A stretch of DNA of 64,000 bases, from the NCBI RefSeq assembly GCF_000378625.1, contig NZ_KB905161.1, positions 430,244 through 494,243 of the forward strand, in the 5' to 3' direction. Positions 26,541 through 35,447 of this stretch are shown piece by piece (the stretch's first letter is position 1; every line of letters begins with the position of its first letter). This DNA is from Colwellia piezophila ATCC BAA-637. Lineage in GTDB: Bacteria; Pseudomonadota; Gammaproteobacteria; Enterobacterales; Alteromonadaceae. Both the position numbers and the translations under genes were made by a program. The notes below the pieces were generated by a model. It had not been told where the DNA came from. It searched no databases and was given only the letters and a program-made list of their open reading frames with translations.

Positions 26541-26837
26541 ATAAATTCCTAAATACCGAAGAAGTTGTAATTAAACCCTGCGTTATTGTAATCATTAGCC
26601 ATGGTAAAGCAAGCAGACCTATGCAGTACTAATAGCTAAATCTCTTAGTGACTTAACTAGCCTATCTCAATAAAACCTTAACAAAACCATAATATCAATG
26701 GCAATAAAACCAAAGGCACTAAGCCTTCAATCAAGCAATGATATTGTTACGAAATTGTTCTACCTACTTGTTAACGTAGATCACTGTCTTTACTATAAGG
26801 CACGTTTTACCACATATCATCGAAACTTAGGCTCATA

Positions 26838-27674
26838 ATGTTAAAAAAGACCACAAAAATACCGACTAAAAAGCTACTTGCGATTGCCGGCTTAATTACC
26901 GCTAGCTTTGGCCTCACTAATACGGCTAATGCCACCATAGTAGAATTTCAAACGTCGCAGGGTAACATCCAAGTTAACTTGTTTGATAGCACCACCCCTG
27001 AAACAGTAAAAAACTTCCTTAGCTATGTTAATGCTGAGCATTACACCGACACGGTTGTACATAGAGTAGCTCCAGGGTTTGTCGTACAAGCGGGTGGTTA
27101 TGCATTCGATGGAGTGTGGCCACTAACCGCACTGGAGTCGAATGAACCAGTGATCAATGAGCCGGTTTATTCTAATGTTAAAGGCACCATCGCTATGGCG
27201 AAAAAAGGTGGTGATGTTAATAGTGCTACTAATCAATGGTTTTTTAACTTACAAGATAATAATGATCCATTAAACACCAAAAATTTAGACATACAAAACG
27301 GTGGTTTTACTGTTTTTGGCCAAGTGATTGAAGGCATGGATATTGTCGAGAAAATAGGCCTACTCAAGTTATGTAGTACGAGCCAATTACAGGACATTCC
27401 TATGGTGATGGATGAAGATCAAGGATGTCTCGATATGGATGTTGCCGGCATCGAAAACTTTGTCGCGATTAAACAAATAGTTATCGTTGATAGCTCTGAA
27501 GTTACCGACGGTCATTTAACGCCTTTAATAAACACCCTTATTGATGAAGAGCCCGCTCCAGCTCCAACGCCAGATCCTGCGCCACTACCTACACCTAAAG
27601 ACAGTGGTGGCTCACTAACTTGGTTTGCCTTAGCAATGTTAGCATTGGCAGCAACACGAAGACGTCTTTTCTAA
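26838..27674 (+). CDS. Exported cyclophilin-type peptidyl-prolyl isomerase with GlyGly-CTERM tail
   Basis: 278 residues. The signal peptide ends at about NTANA (residue 32). A cyclophilin domain (about 34-215) has TPETVKNFLSYV, VVHRVAPGFVVQAGG and GTIAMAKKGG, plus the QWFFNL strand near residue 137, all typical of bacterial PpiA/PpiB folds. It then has a Pro/Ala spacer (PAPAPTPDPAPLP) and a C-terminal GGSLTWFALAMLALAATRRR. That last segment (Gly-Gly, hydrophobic helix, basic end) is the GlyGly-CTERM signal processed by rhombosortase in marine gammaproteobacteria, so the protein is probably cleaved and delivered to the surface or secreted. A strong terminator follows. Confidence 0.85.
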   Translation: MLKKTTKIPTKKLLAIAGLITASFGLTNTANATIVEFQTSQGNIQVNLFDSTTPETVKNFLSYVNAEHYTDTVVHRVAPGFVVQAGGYAFDGVWPLTALESNEPVINEPVYSNVKGTIAMAKKGGDVNSATNQWFFNLQDNNDPLNTKNLDIQNGGFTVFGQVIEGMDIVEKIGLLKLCSTSQLQDIPMVMDEDQGCLDMDVAGIENFVAIKQIVIVDSSEVTDGHLTPLINTLIDEEPAPAPTPDPAPLPTPKDSGGSLTWFALAMLALAATRRRLF

Positions 27675-27705
27675 GTAAAGAGCGAAATAGAAAGCTAAAA
27701 TAAAG

Positions 27706-27748
27706 AAAAAAGCAGTAATATCAATTAAGAATATTACTGCTTTTTTTT
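27706..27748 (+). terminator. Rho-independent terminator after the cyclophilin gene
   Basis: AAAAAAGCAGTAATAT pairs with ATATTACTGCTTTTTT around a short loop, followed by a T run. It lies about 32 bases after the stop codon. Confidence 0.9.
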
Positions 27749-27769
27749 GTTCTTAAGCATTTGGCGAAC

Positions 27770-28266
27770 GAGCGTAAATACCCTACTACAGGAGCAGGCC
27801 TGTAGGAGCCGGCTTTAGCCGCGAACAATGCGAACAATGCGCACAATACGAACGTCATTAACTCCGAACATCGCAAAAATCCACAACAAAATTCGGGCGT
27901 AAACACCCTGCTACAGGAGCAGCCTGTAGGAGCCGGCTTTAGCCGCGAACAATACGAACAATACGCACAATACGAACGTCATTAACTCCGAACATCGCAA
28001 AAATGCAAAACAAACATTCGGGCGTAAACACCCTGCTACAGGGGCAGCCTGTAGGAGCCGGCTTTAGCCGCGAACAATACGAACAATACGAACAATGCGA
28101 ATATTTTTGGCGAACATTTGCGCGAACAATGGTGACGAAATCACTCGCGTATATCACTGCGAACATTGGTGGTAAACATTCGGGCGTAAACACCCTCCAA
28201 CAAACATTCGGGCGTAAACACCCTGCTACAGGGGCAGCCGTAGGAGCCGGCTTTAGCCGCGAACAT
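27770..28266. repeat. Cluster of REP/BIME-like palindromes with tandem ~125-bp units
   Basis: Module A (GGCTTTAGCCGCGAAC) occurs at about 27811, 27935, 28060 and 28249; module B (GGGCGTAAACACCC) alternates with it. The first three intervals are about 125 bases and share most of the spacer (GAACGTCATTAACTCC and neighbours), so the array grew by tandem duplication. The last unit has a different spacer. No gene is present in this 725-base gap; frames read from it encode only repeat peptides. Confidence 0.9.
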
Positions 28267-28300
28267 TATTCGGGAATGACGGTACAGAAGCCCATGTATT

Positions 28301-28342
28301 AAAAAAGCAGCGATACCGTCAAACGATACGCTGCTTTTTTTA
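28301..28342. terminator. Bidirectional terminator downstream of amtB
   Basis: AAAAAAGCAGCG pairs with CGCTGCTTTTTT, with a roughly 18-base loop region that can pair partly, and A/T runs on both sides. It can terminate the minus-strand glnK-amtB message and transcription coming through the repeat cluster. Confidence 0.85.
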
Positions 28343-28399
28343 GTTTTTAGTTTTTTGGAACTAAGGCATTAAAGCCTTAGTTCCATTAACCTTGATATT

Positions 28400-29680
28400 C
28401 TAACCTCTAGTGAACTCTGGATATGCTTCCATACCACAATCCGAGATATCAACACCTTCGTATTCTTCTTCAGCTGTAACGCGAATACCGATGATTTTCT
28501 TCAGGGCATACCAAACAATGAAACTAGCACCAAACACCCAAACAAAAATGGTTGCAGCGCCAATCAACTGACCGCTAAAGCTCGACGATGAATTGGTAAT
28601 AGGTACAATCATTAAACCAAAGAAACCAACCACACCATGTACTGAAATAGCACCTACGGGATCATCAATTTTGATTTTATCTAAAGCTAAGATAGAAAGT
28701 ACCACGATTACACCAGCAATGGCGCCAAAGAGTGTCGCTTGTAATGGTGTTGGCGTTGAAGGCTCAGCAGTGATAGCCACTAAACCGGCCAATGCTCCAT
28801 TTAGAGTCATAGTTAAATCGGCTTTCTTAAATAAGATTTTAGCAAAAACTAAGGCTGCAATTGCGCCAGCTGCAGCGGCGGCATTAGTATTTAAAAACAC
28901 CATAGCCACTGAGTTAGCACTATTAATATCGGCAAGTTTTAATACTGAACCGCCATTAAAGCCAAACCAACCCATCCATAAAATAAAGGTACCTAAGGTT
29001 GCCATAGGCAAGTTAGCACCAGGAATAGCATTCACTTTACCGTCTTTACCGTATTTACCCTTACGAGCACCCAATAATATAACACCAGCTAATGCAGCAG
29101 AAGCACCGGCCATATGAACTATGCCTGAGCCAGCAAAATCAGAGAAACCTAAATCACCTAAGGTATAGAAACCAAAGACTGCTTCACCGTTCCATGTCCA
29201 GCTACCTTGCATAGGGTAAATAAAACCGGTTAGCACGACAGTAAAAGCTAGAAATGCCCATAACTTCATGCGCTCAGCAACCGCACCTGAGACAATCGAC
29301 ATAGCGGTAGCAACAAATACTACTTGGAAGAAGAAATCAGCCGCATTGGAATAAACAGCACCGCCATCAAATCCGGCTTCTGCAGATTCAGCAAGTACAG
29401 TACTAACCAATGCTTCTGCATCACTAGCACCATCAAGGCCAATACCATTTAAGAAAACGCCACCGCCATACATGATATCGTAACCAACAATAAGATACAT
29501 GATACATGCGATAGCATAGAGCGCGACGTTTTTGGTTAGGATTTCAGTGGTGTTTTTAGCACGTACTAAGCCAGCTTCCAACATAGAAAATCCGGCAGCC
29601 ATCCACATCACCAAGGCACCACACATAAGGAAGTAAAAAGTATCTAATGCATATTGTAATTGAAAAATATTTTGTTCCAT
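28400..29680 (-). CDS. amtB: Ammonium transporter AmtB
   Basis: 426 residues with 11 membrane segments predicted by eye. It contains the ammonium transporter signature DFAGSGIVHMAGASAALAG near residue 180, whose histidine corresponds to the first pore histidine, and GAISVHGVVGFFGL near 345 for the second. The N-terminus has ALVMWMAAGFSMLEAGLVR, typical of AmtB. The start is an ATG with AAGGGA upstream and lies 12 bases after the glnK stop, so the two are one operon. It conducts ammonium under nitrogen limitation and is blocked by GlnK. Confidence 0.96.
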   Translation of the reverse strand: MEQNIFQLQYALDTFYFLMCGALVMWMAAGFSMLEAGLVRAKNTTEILTKNVALYAIACIMYLIVGYDIMYGGGVFLNGIGLDGASDAEALVSTVLAESAEAGFDGGAVYSNAADFFFQVVFVATAMSIVSGAVAERMKLWAFLAFTVVLTGFIYPMQGSWTWNGEAVFGFYTLGDLGFSDFAGSGIVHMAGASAALAGVILLGARKGKYGKDGKVNAIPGANLPMATLGTFILWMGWFGFNGGSVLKLADINSANSVAMVFLNTNAAAAAGAIAALVFAKILFKKADLTMTLNGALAGLVAITAEPSTPTPLQATLFGAIAGVIVVLSILALDKIKIDDPVGAISVHGVVGFFGLMIVPITNSSSSFSGQLIGAATIFVWVFGASFIVWYALKKIIGIRVTAEEEYEGVDISDCGMEAYPEFTRG

Positions 29681-29692
29681 GATTACTATCCC

Positions 29693-30092
<400 letters not shown>

Positions 30093-30155
30093 CAAATAAT
30101 TAACAAGCAATATCAACAACTTAACAAATAAGGTGCGCGTTAAAACAGTAAAATC

Positions 30156-30170
30156 GCACCAAGGCAGTGC
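30156..30170 (-). promoter_or_regulatory. NtrC-type enhancer site
   Basis: GCACCAAGGCAGTGC contains the half-sites GCAC and GTGC spaced by seven bases, matching the NtrC dyad. It lies about 70-80 bases upstream of the -24 element, a usual enhancer distance. A second, weaker GGTGCG half-site lies at about 30132. Confidence 0.65.
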
Positions 30171-30204
30171 GCGGAATAATTTCAATGAGTGCATCTGGTG
30201 CAAT

Positions 30205-30540
30205 GGAGCAGGCCTGTAGGAGCCGACTTTAGCCGCGAGCTTTAGCCGCGAACAATACGAACAATACGAACAATGTAGGAGTTGGCCTGTAGGAGCGAGC
30301 TTTAGCCGCGAACAATGCGAACAATGCGAACGTCCCATCCGGCATCAAACCCTGTTCGGGCGTAAACACCCTCCTACAGGAGCGAGCCTTAGCCGCGAAT
30401 TTCTCTACACATTCTGGCTCTACACATTCGGGCGTAAACACCCTCCCTGTAGGAGCGAGCTTTAGCCGCGAACAATGCGAACACAGCCGAACATCCCATC
30501 CGGCATCAAACCCTGTTCGGGCGTAAACACCCTCCTACAG
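30205..30540. repeat. REP/BIME-like repeat cluster upstream of glnK
   Basis: Several copies of module A (TAGCCGCGAAC cores, some truncated: 'GAGCTTTAGCCGCGAAC') and module B (GGGCGTAAACACCCTCC) alternate in both orientations, with the shared spacer CATCCCATCCGGCATCAAAC seen also at 21940. Together with the promoter region it fills the whole gap between VpsP-like and glnK; no gene is present. Confidence 0.88.
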
Positions 30541-30550
30541 CGAACAATAC

Positions 30551-31315
30551 TTATTTTAAACAAAAACGTCTATATAGATAAGAGTCTTTTTGCTTGGCAT
30601 AACTAGGGTTGAATTTGAGCTGGCTACATAACAGTTTTTCTCTGTTGATATCCTTAGCAAACTGCAGTACTTGCCGCAGCGTTTTAGGTTGTGTTGTTGC
30701 TACATCAAATTGCTTAAATAACAATTCTATTTCTTTACCGGATAAGAGCGGCCAATTTAACAACCACACTTCTATGGTGCCTACTGTTACTAAATCAATA
30801 TATGGCCCCGTAGCGAGCGCCTGAGTAATATAATATTTGGTCTGTTCATTGTAGCCATGCAAGTAGTTATTCAAGCGCAGTAAATCAACCCAGGGATCCG
30901 GCCATAAAGGTCTAAGTTGGGTTGCTGATAAATACCATTGATTGATCTCGGCTAATTTTCTTTTATCTTCAAAGCCCATATCAACGCCCCAATGCATGAT
31001 CCGCCCCACCATATGAGCATAATGCGGATGCGTAGGATCTAACGTCTGTGCTTTGTGAATAGCGGATAATGCTTGTTGGTATTCGGCTTCGTCTTTTATG
31101 GTTTTTTGCTTGGCCCAATCATTTAATGAAAATTCAGCATTAAAGTACCAAGCATTAGCAACACCTCGGCTAAAACTCGATGACAGGCCATACAAGGTAA
31201 GCAATATTAACAAAGCTACAGCTATGTAGTTAAGTTTTTTGCCGAATAACTTTCCGAATAACTTTCCGAACAAAGAGCCAGAGGTATGATGTGAAGAAGC
31301 TGATGAAATACTCAT
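30551..31315 (-). CDS. VpsP-like exopolysaccharide biosynthesis protein
   Basis: 254 residues. A short basic leader with a duplicated FGKLFGK segment (residues 17-27) is followed by one membrane segment (about 30-50) and a helical, TPR-like domain (YQQALSAIHKAQTLDPTHPHY, then LSATQLRPLWPDPWVDLLRL) that continues to residue 254 and ends with a few Cys. This is the VpsP-type small membrane protein encoded with VpsN/VpsO in Vibrio-type EPS operons. The exact role in polymer export is unknown. It is the last gene of the vps-like block, separated from the PHP phosphatase by repeats, so it may be transcribed from its own promoter now. Confidence 0.72.
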   Translation of the reverse strand: MSISSASSHHTSGSLFGKLFGKLFGKKLNYIAVALLILLTLYGLSSSFSRGVANAWYFNAEFSLNDWAKQKTIKDEAEYQQALSAIHKAQTLDPTHPHYAHMVGRIMHWGVDMGFEDKRKLAEINQWYLSATQLRPLWPDPWVDLLRLNNYLHGYNEQTKYYITQALATGPYIDLVTVGTIEVWLLNWPLLSGKEIELLFKQFDVATTQPKTLRQVLQFAKDINREKLLCSQLKFNPSYAKQKDSYLYRRFCLK

Positions 31316-31349
31316 ATGAGTCCTGTAAATTTAATCGAACTAACTTAGC

Positions 31350-31575
31350 AAACATTCGGGCGTAAACACCCTCCTACAATTCCCCCTCCCTGTAGGAGCA
31401 GGCATGTAGGAGCCGGCTTTAGCCGCGAACAATGCGAACATTGCGAACACAGCCGAACACAGCCGAACATTCCATCCAGCATCAAACCCTGTTCGGGCGT
31501 AAACACCCTCCTACAGTTCCCCCTCCCTGTAGGAGCAGGCATGTAGGAGCCGGCTTTAGCCGCGAACAATGCTAG
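31350..31575. repeat. REP/BIME-like repeat cluster
   Basis: Two nearly identical segments of about 145 bases follow each other: GGGCGTAAACACCCTCCTAC, a TTCCCCCTCCCTG linker, then module A (GGCTTTAGCCGCGAAC), so the unit has been tandemly duplicated. Between 31576 and 31688 there is only a decayed CGGGAATGACG-type repeat. No gene is visible. Confidence 0.88.
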
Positions 31576-31688
31576 ATTCAGGAGAATGTGCGTCCTGCAT
31601 TCTCTAATAAGTAGCATCCATGCTACGTCCGACAAGTGAACTCGGGAATGACGAATATTTTACGGTTCCCTAGTCACTCCTCAGTGTA

Positions 31689-31876
31689 GCGCAGCGACTC
31701 TGTGACCTCGGTGGTATAAAATTCTCTTCATCACTTATCGCTGCTTGGTTATCTTAAGACACAAAACAAGTATCACCACCGAGAACACCGAGGGACTTCG
31801 TCCTCACCGAGAAAAGATTAACAACAAAAAATCAAATGGCTATGAAACAAAAATTCGGGCGTAAACACCCTCCTAC
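31689..31876 (-). repeat. Long dispersed repeat, copy 2 (inverted relative to 22005-22190)
   Basis: The complement matches copy 1 over its whole length with a small number of differences, including the same order of CAC(C/A)GAG segments (GACCTCGGTGGTATAAAA, ACACAAAACAAGTATCACCA, CGAGGGACTTCGTCCTCACC) and ending in module B. It forms the leading part of the gap between the phosphatase and VpsP-like genes. Confidence 0.85.
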
Positions 31877-31888
31877 AGCCGACTTTAC

Positions 31889-32617
31889 CTAACGCTCAAA
31901 CAAGCTAGCGGTAATATTATAAGGATTGTCATAAAACAATTGTTGCGCTTTATCTTCGCCAAATAGTTCAGTAATTTTACTTCTGGCTGCACTTAACATA
32001 GGTGGTCTACGTTTAAGGTTATGGGCATCACTGGCAATTATTTGAATTAAATCTTGCTCGATATAATGCAAAGCAAGTGCTTGGCATTCTTCACCAAAAC
32101 CGCCAGTAATTGAACTGGCCGTTACTTGAAACCAGCAGCCTAAATCGACAAAGGTTTTAATTTTAGTAGGTGATTTTAATAAATCTCGATTACGTTCTGG
32201 ATGAGCAATAACCGGAGTAATATTTTTTTTAAGTAGATGCTTAACTAAAATATCACTGCCTGCGGGTATATGGCTATGAGGAAATTCAAGCAACATAAAC
32301 TGTTGATTGTTATAACGTCCATATAAAGGTAATTTTTGGCTGGCAAGTAAAGATAAAATCTCAGAGTCTAACCTTACTTCAGCGGCATACGCTAATTCAA
32401 CGGAAATATTAGCCTTATCAACTTCCTGCTGTAATGCTGAGAAAGACGATTCTATTACCGGTAAGTGATTATCAAAGCGGCCAAGATGCAAATGTGGGGT
32501 AACCACAATACGCTTTACCCCATCTTCAACCGCCAAATTAATTAAAGCCAATGCTTCAACCATATCTTTAGCGCCATCATCAATACCCGGTAAAATATGG
32601 CAATGAATATCTATCAT
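31889..32617 (-). CDS. PHP-family protein-tyrosine phosphatase (CpsB/YwqE type)
   Basis: 242 residues. The PHP metal-binding motifs are all present: DIHCHILPGIDDGAKD at residue 3, VTPHLHLGRF near 39, IAHPERNRD near 137 and ASDAHNLKRRPP near 194. In Gram-positive and some proteobacterial capsule systems this Mn-dependent enzyme removes phosphate from the tyrosine tail of the BY-kinase. It follows the BY-kinase gene in the operon with a gap of about 150 bases, which holds the separated tyrosine tail (see 32700-32768). Confidence 0.88.
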   Translation of the reverse strand: MIDIHCHILPGIDDGAKDMVEALALINLAVEDGVKRIVVTPHLHLGRFDNHLPVIESSFSALQQEVDKANISVELAYAAEVRLDSEILSLLASQKLPLYGRYNNQQFMLLEFPHSHIPAGSDILVKHLLKKNITPVIAHPERNRDLLKSPTKIKTFVDLGCWFQVTASSITGGFGEECQALALHYIEQDLIQIIASDAHNLKRRPPMLSAARSKITELFGEDKAQQLFYDNPYNITASLFER

Positions 32618-32699
32618 CTACTGTTACTATCCTCTGCTGCTACTATCCATCTACTGTTGATAAGGAATAGTCACTATTAAATCGCTTCAAAAGCAAAGG

Positions 32700-32768
32700 C
32701 TAACTTACTTTTTCATCGCCATAAGTATAATCAGTGTAATAACCATGATAATAGTCATGAGAAGTCAG
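32700..32768 (-). other. Detached tyrosine-rich tail of the BY-kinase, in frame after its stop codon
   Basis: Continuing in the kinase frame past its TAA stop (32769-32771) gives LTS, then HDYYHGYYTDYTYGDEK, then VS and a stop at 32700-32702. Six tyrosines in 17 residues, alternating with small and charged residues, is the hallmark of the autophosphorylated C-terminal cluster of bacterial tyrosine kinases such as Wzc. The frame is preserved and only the TAA interrupts it, so one base change (for example AAA to TAA) would explain it. Confidence 0.8.
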
Positions 32769-34907
32769 TTATTTAGTATCAACCTGACTCAATACCACAC
32801 CCGCTATATTAGCATTTATGTCAATTAACTTCCCTATACCAGCTTGAGCAGCACCAATACGAGTATCATCACTTTTAACCACATATATCACTGCATCAGA
32901 TTGCTGAGCAATAACTAAAGCGTCACTTACTGAATGTACGGGAGGAGTATCAATAATAATACGGTCGTAAGATTCTTTAAGCTGCGCTAATACCTCAGCA
33001 AATTTGGGCGACAATAATAATTCAAGTGGATTCGACGGGAGTTGGCCACAAGGCATAACCGTTAGCCCCGATTTATCATCAAAATAAATACAATCCTCAA
33101 GCTGCTCGGTGCCGCTAATTAAATTGGTCAAGCCCGGGTGATAAAGCGGTATATTAAAACGCTTACAAATACTAGGCTTGCGCATATCGGCGTCAATTAA
33201 AATGGTTTTTTCAACTTGTGCTAACGAGAAAGCCAAATTGGTTGATGTGGTTGTTTTGCCTTCTCCCGGTAAAGTCGAAGTAACTTCTATAACCTTAGAG
33301 CCTTTATCCAGCTGGGTTAGTACAAAACTAGTGCGCAGCGTGCGCACCGATTCGGCAAATTTACGCCCGCCCTCTTCAAAGAAGTAGTGCTGATGTAAGG
33401 TTTCATTTTTCTTCAATGTCACTAACGGAAATAAACCTAACATGCGTTGTGACAATTTATTTTCAATATCTACTGAAGATTTAAAGGTATCGTTTAAGGC
33501 TTCAATCACAAAAGCTAACACCACCGCCAAGCCAAAACTAGCCACAAACGCCAGGGCCACTATCAAGCTCTTTTTAGGTTTTATCGGTGCAAAAGGGGTA
33601 AAAGCACGGTCAGTAAAACGAGCAACAACCGCATTAAAATCACTGGTTATTTCGGTTTCTTTAGAGCGCGACAAAAAGGTATCAAACAAATTACGGTTAG
33701 TTTGTACTTCACGCTTCAATTTACGGTAGTCATTTTCTTTACCGGTTATACGTTGATATTGAACACGTAATAGTTGTAATTCTTGCTGCAAAGCCGTTAC
33801 ATTAGCTTGCGAGGTTTTCACTTCTTTTTCAATACCAGTAACTAATGAATAAACTTGTTTACTGAGGTTACTTCTAACCGTTTCAAGTTCAGCTTTAGCA
33901 GCAATCATCTTAGGATGTTTAAAACCGTAGATTTGGCTAAGTTCACTAACACGGCGTTCTGCAGAGACAACTTCGCGTTTAACATCTTGTATAACGCTAT
34001 GAGAGGTAATAGCCGGTATGCTTTCTAAACGTTCTAAATCATTTCGGCCATACTCATTAATAACACGCATGATGCTTTCAAGCTTATTTTTATCATTACG
34101 GGCAACAACAAATTGTTGGGCGGTTTGCTCTAGCTCTTTGGTCACTAGACCTAGCAGCCCCTCTACATCGATGAGGTTTTCCTGCTCACGATAAGCTTGT
34201 AACTTATCTTCCGATTCATCTAAGCGTATACGTAAATCAGACAAACGTTCGTTAAGCCAACCGGCAGCTTTTTGGGTGACACCCATTTTAGCCGTCATGT
34301 GGCTTTCAATATAAACTTCACCTACCGCATTAGCGACAGCAGCCGCTAACTTGGCATCTTCTGCTTCAAATGAAATGTTAACCAATTGCGTTTTTCTTAC
34401 CGGGGAAATAGAAAGCCTACTGGCAAATACTTGCAGAAAGCGTTGCATCTTTTGTTCGGCTAAATCACTTTCGTTTACATTAGCGGTTTGCTTTTTAGGT
34501 AAAAAAGGAAGGTTTTCCTTTATCGATGCTTTAAAACTGGCAAGCGCTGAAGGTGGTTTGTTAAATTCAGCTTGGTCCATTAAGTTTAACGTTTCAATCA
34601 CTTTTTTAGCAATAGCTCGTGATTTAAGTATTTCAAACTGGGTTAAATAATACTCTTTTCTGCCCGAGTCTAAACCCATAATCTCCTGAAAATTAACCGC
34701 TTGTGCTTGCTCAGCTTCTATTAATAAAGTTGCTGTGGCCTTATATACCGGTGTCATTTTCATGGCGACAATGCCCGCAAAAATCGCAACAAGTAGGGCA
34801 AAAAAGAAAATTTTAAATTTGTATTTATTTAAAATGGCAAAGTATTGTCGTAAATCGATTACTTCTTCTTGCACTTTAGCTTTACTATCTAGTTCCATCA
34901 TTACCAC
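32769..34907 (-). CDS. Polysaccharide co-polymerase / BY-kinase (Wzc/VpsO type), tail cut by stop codon
   Basis: 712 residues. The Wzz domain (about 10-115) begins with a membrane segment near 33-53. A periplasmic coiled-coil stretch (about 200-400) leads to a second membrane segment near 445-467. The BY-kinase domain has Walker A STLPGEGKTTTS (about 535), A' ILIDADMRKP and B RIIIDTPPVH. The ORF ends with LSQVDTK, directly before a TAA; the usual tyrosine cluster is found in frame beyond it. The GTG start listed could be replaced by ATG three codons later. It is immediately downstream of the export protein gene (no gap). Without the tail the kinase should lose its autophosphorylation cluster and probably alter chain-length control. 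Confidence 0.9.
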   Translation of the reverse strand: MVMMELDSKAKVQEEVIDLRQYFAILNKYKFKIFFFALLVAIFAGIVAMKMTPVYKATATLLIEAEQAQAVNFQEIMGLDSGRKEYYLTQFEILKSRAIAKKVIETLNLMDQAEFNKPPSALASFKASIKENLPFLPKKQTANVNESDLAEQKMQRFLQVFASRLSISPVRKTQLVNISFEAEDAKLAAAVANAVGEVYIESHMTAKMGVTQKAAGWLNERLSDLRIRLDESEDKLQAYREQENLIDVEGLLGLVTKELEQTAQQFVVARNDKNKLESIMRVINEYGRNDLERLESIPAITSHSVIQDVKREVVSAERRVSELSQIYGFKHPKMIAAKAELETVRSNLSKQVYSLVTGIEKEVKTSQANVTALQQELQLLRVQYQRITGKENDYRKLKREVQTNRNLFDTFLSRSKETEITSDFNAVVARFTDRAFTPFAPIKPKKSLIVALAFVASFGLAVVLAFVIEALNDTFKSSVDIENKLSQRMLGLFPLVTLKKNETLHQHYFFEEGGRKFAESVRTLRTSFVLTQLDKGSKVIEVTSTLPGEGKTTTSTNLAFSLAQVEKTILIDADMRKPSICKRFNIPLYHPGLTNLISGTEQLEDCIYFDDKSGLTVMPCGQLPSNPLELLLSPKFAEVLAQLKESYDRIIIDTPPVHSVSDALVIAQQSDAVIYVVKSDDTRIGAAQAGIGKLIDINANIAGVVLSQVDTK

Positions 34908-35438
34908 TTAGAAGAATCGTTGTTCAATTGTAATAGTATCGCCAGCAGATACTTGCGTGCTTAAACTTGCGTTAAGTTTCTTGTCTTTAGCTTGTTCTTT
35001 ATATAAAAATATTTTGTCTTTAGAAGCGCGCTCAGTTAAACCGCCCGCTAACGCGATGGCTTGGTTAATGGTCATGCCCGGGTGATAACCATAACCACCT
35101 GGCTTTTTAACCTCACCATGTATATAAAAAGGTCGATATTCAAGTACCTGCGCAGCCACATTCGGGCTTATTAAATACCCACCTTTTAGACCTTTAAGTA
35201 CGAGTTGCTCAATTTGTTTAACCGTTAAGCCTTTAATATTAATTTCCCCCAAAAAGGGGTAATTAATTTTCCCGCTATTACCTAATAGGGCAGTAACGGT
35301 GAGCTCATCTTGGCCATATACTTTTATTTCTAGTTTGTCGCCAGGGCCAAGTTGATATTCGTCAAGTGCGAATGCCGGCCCAGCAACCATGCCATTAACA
35401 AGGAGAAAAAGAACAAATAACAAAATAGATTTAGTCAC
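34908..35438 (-). CDS. Wza-type polysaccharide export protein (short, VpsN-like)
   Basis: 176 residues. The signal peptide ends at AFA (about residue 24). The polysaccharide-export motif YQLGPGDKLEIKVYGQDEL is followed by a KINYPFLGEI strand and an SLBB-like domain (YIHGEVKKPGGYGYHPGM, about 103-120). It lacks the C-terminal outer-membrane helix and the second/third domains of the 380-residue Wza of Escherichia coli, in agreement with the short VpsN/OtsA class. It links the inner-membrane kinase and the outer-membrane protein during EPS export. Its stop is adjacent to the kinase start. Confidence 0.88.
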   Translation of the reverse strand: MTKSILLFVLFLLVNGMVAGPAFALDEYQLGPGDKLEIKVYGQDELTVTALLGNSGKINYPFLGEINIKGLTVKQIEQLVLKGLKGGYLISPNVAAQVLEYRPFYIHGEVKKPGGYGYHPGMTINQAIALAGGLTERASKDKIFLYKEQAKDKKLNASLSTQVSAGDTITIEQRFF

Positions 35439-35447
35439 TTAACGCCC

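Noticed and set aside
28003..28302. Open frame of about 99 codons in the repeat cluster
   Set aside because: Its peptide (GVNTL, GAGFSREQYEQYEQ) is simply the translation of modules A and B and recurs in other repeat clusters in other frames.
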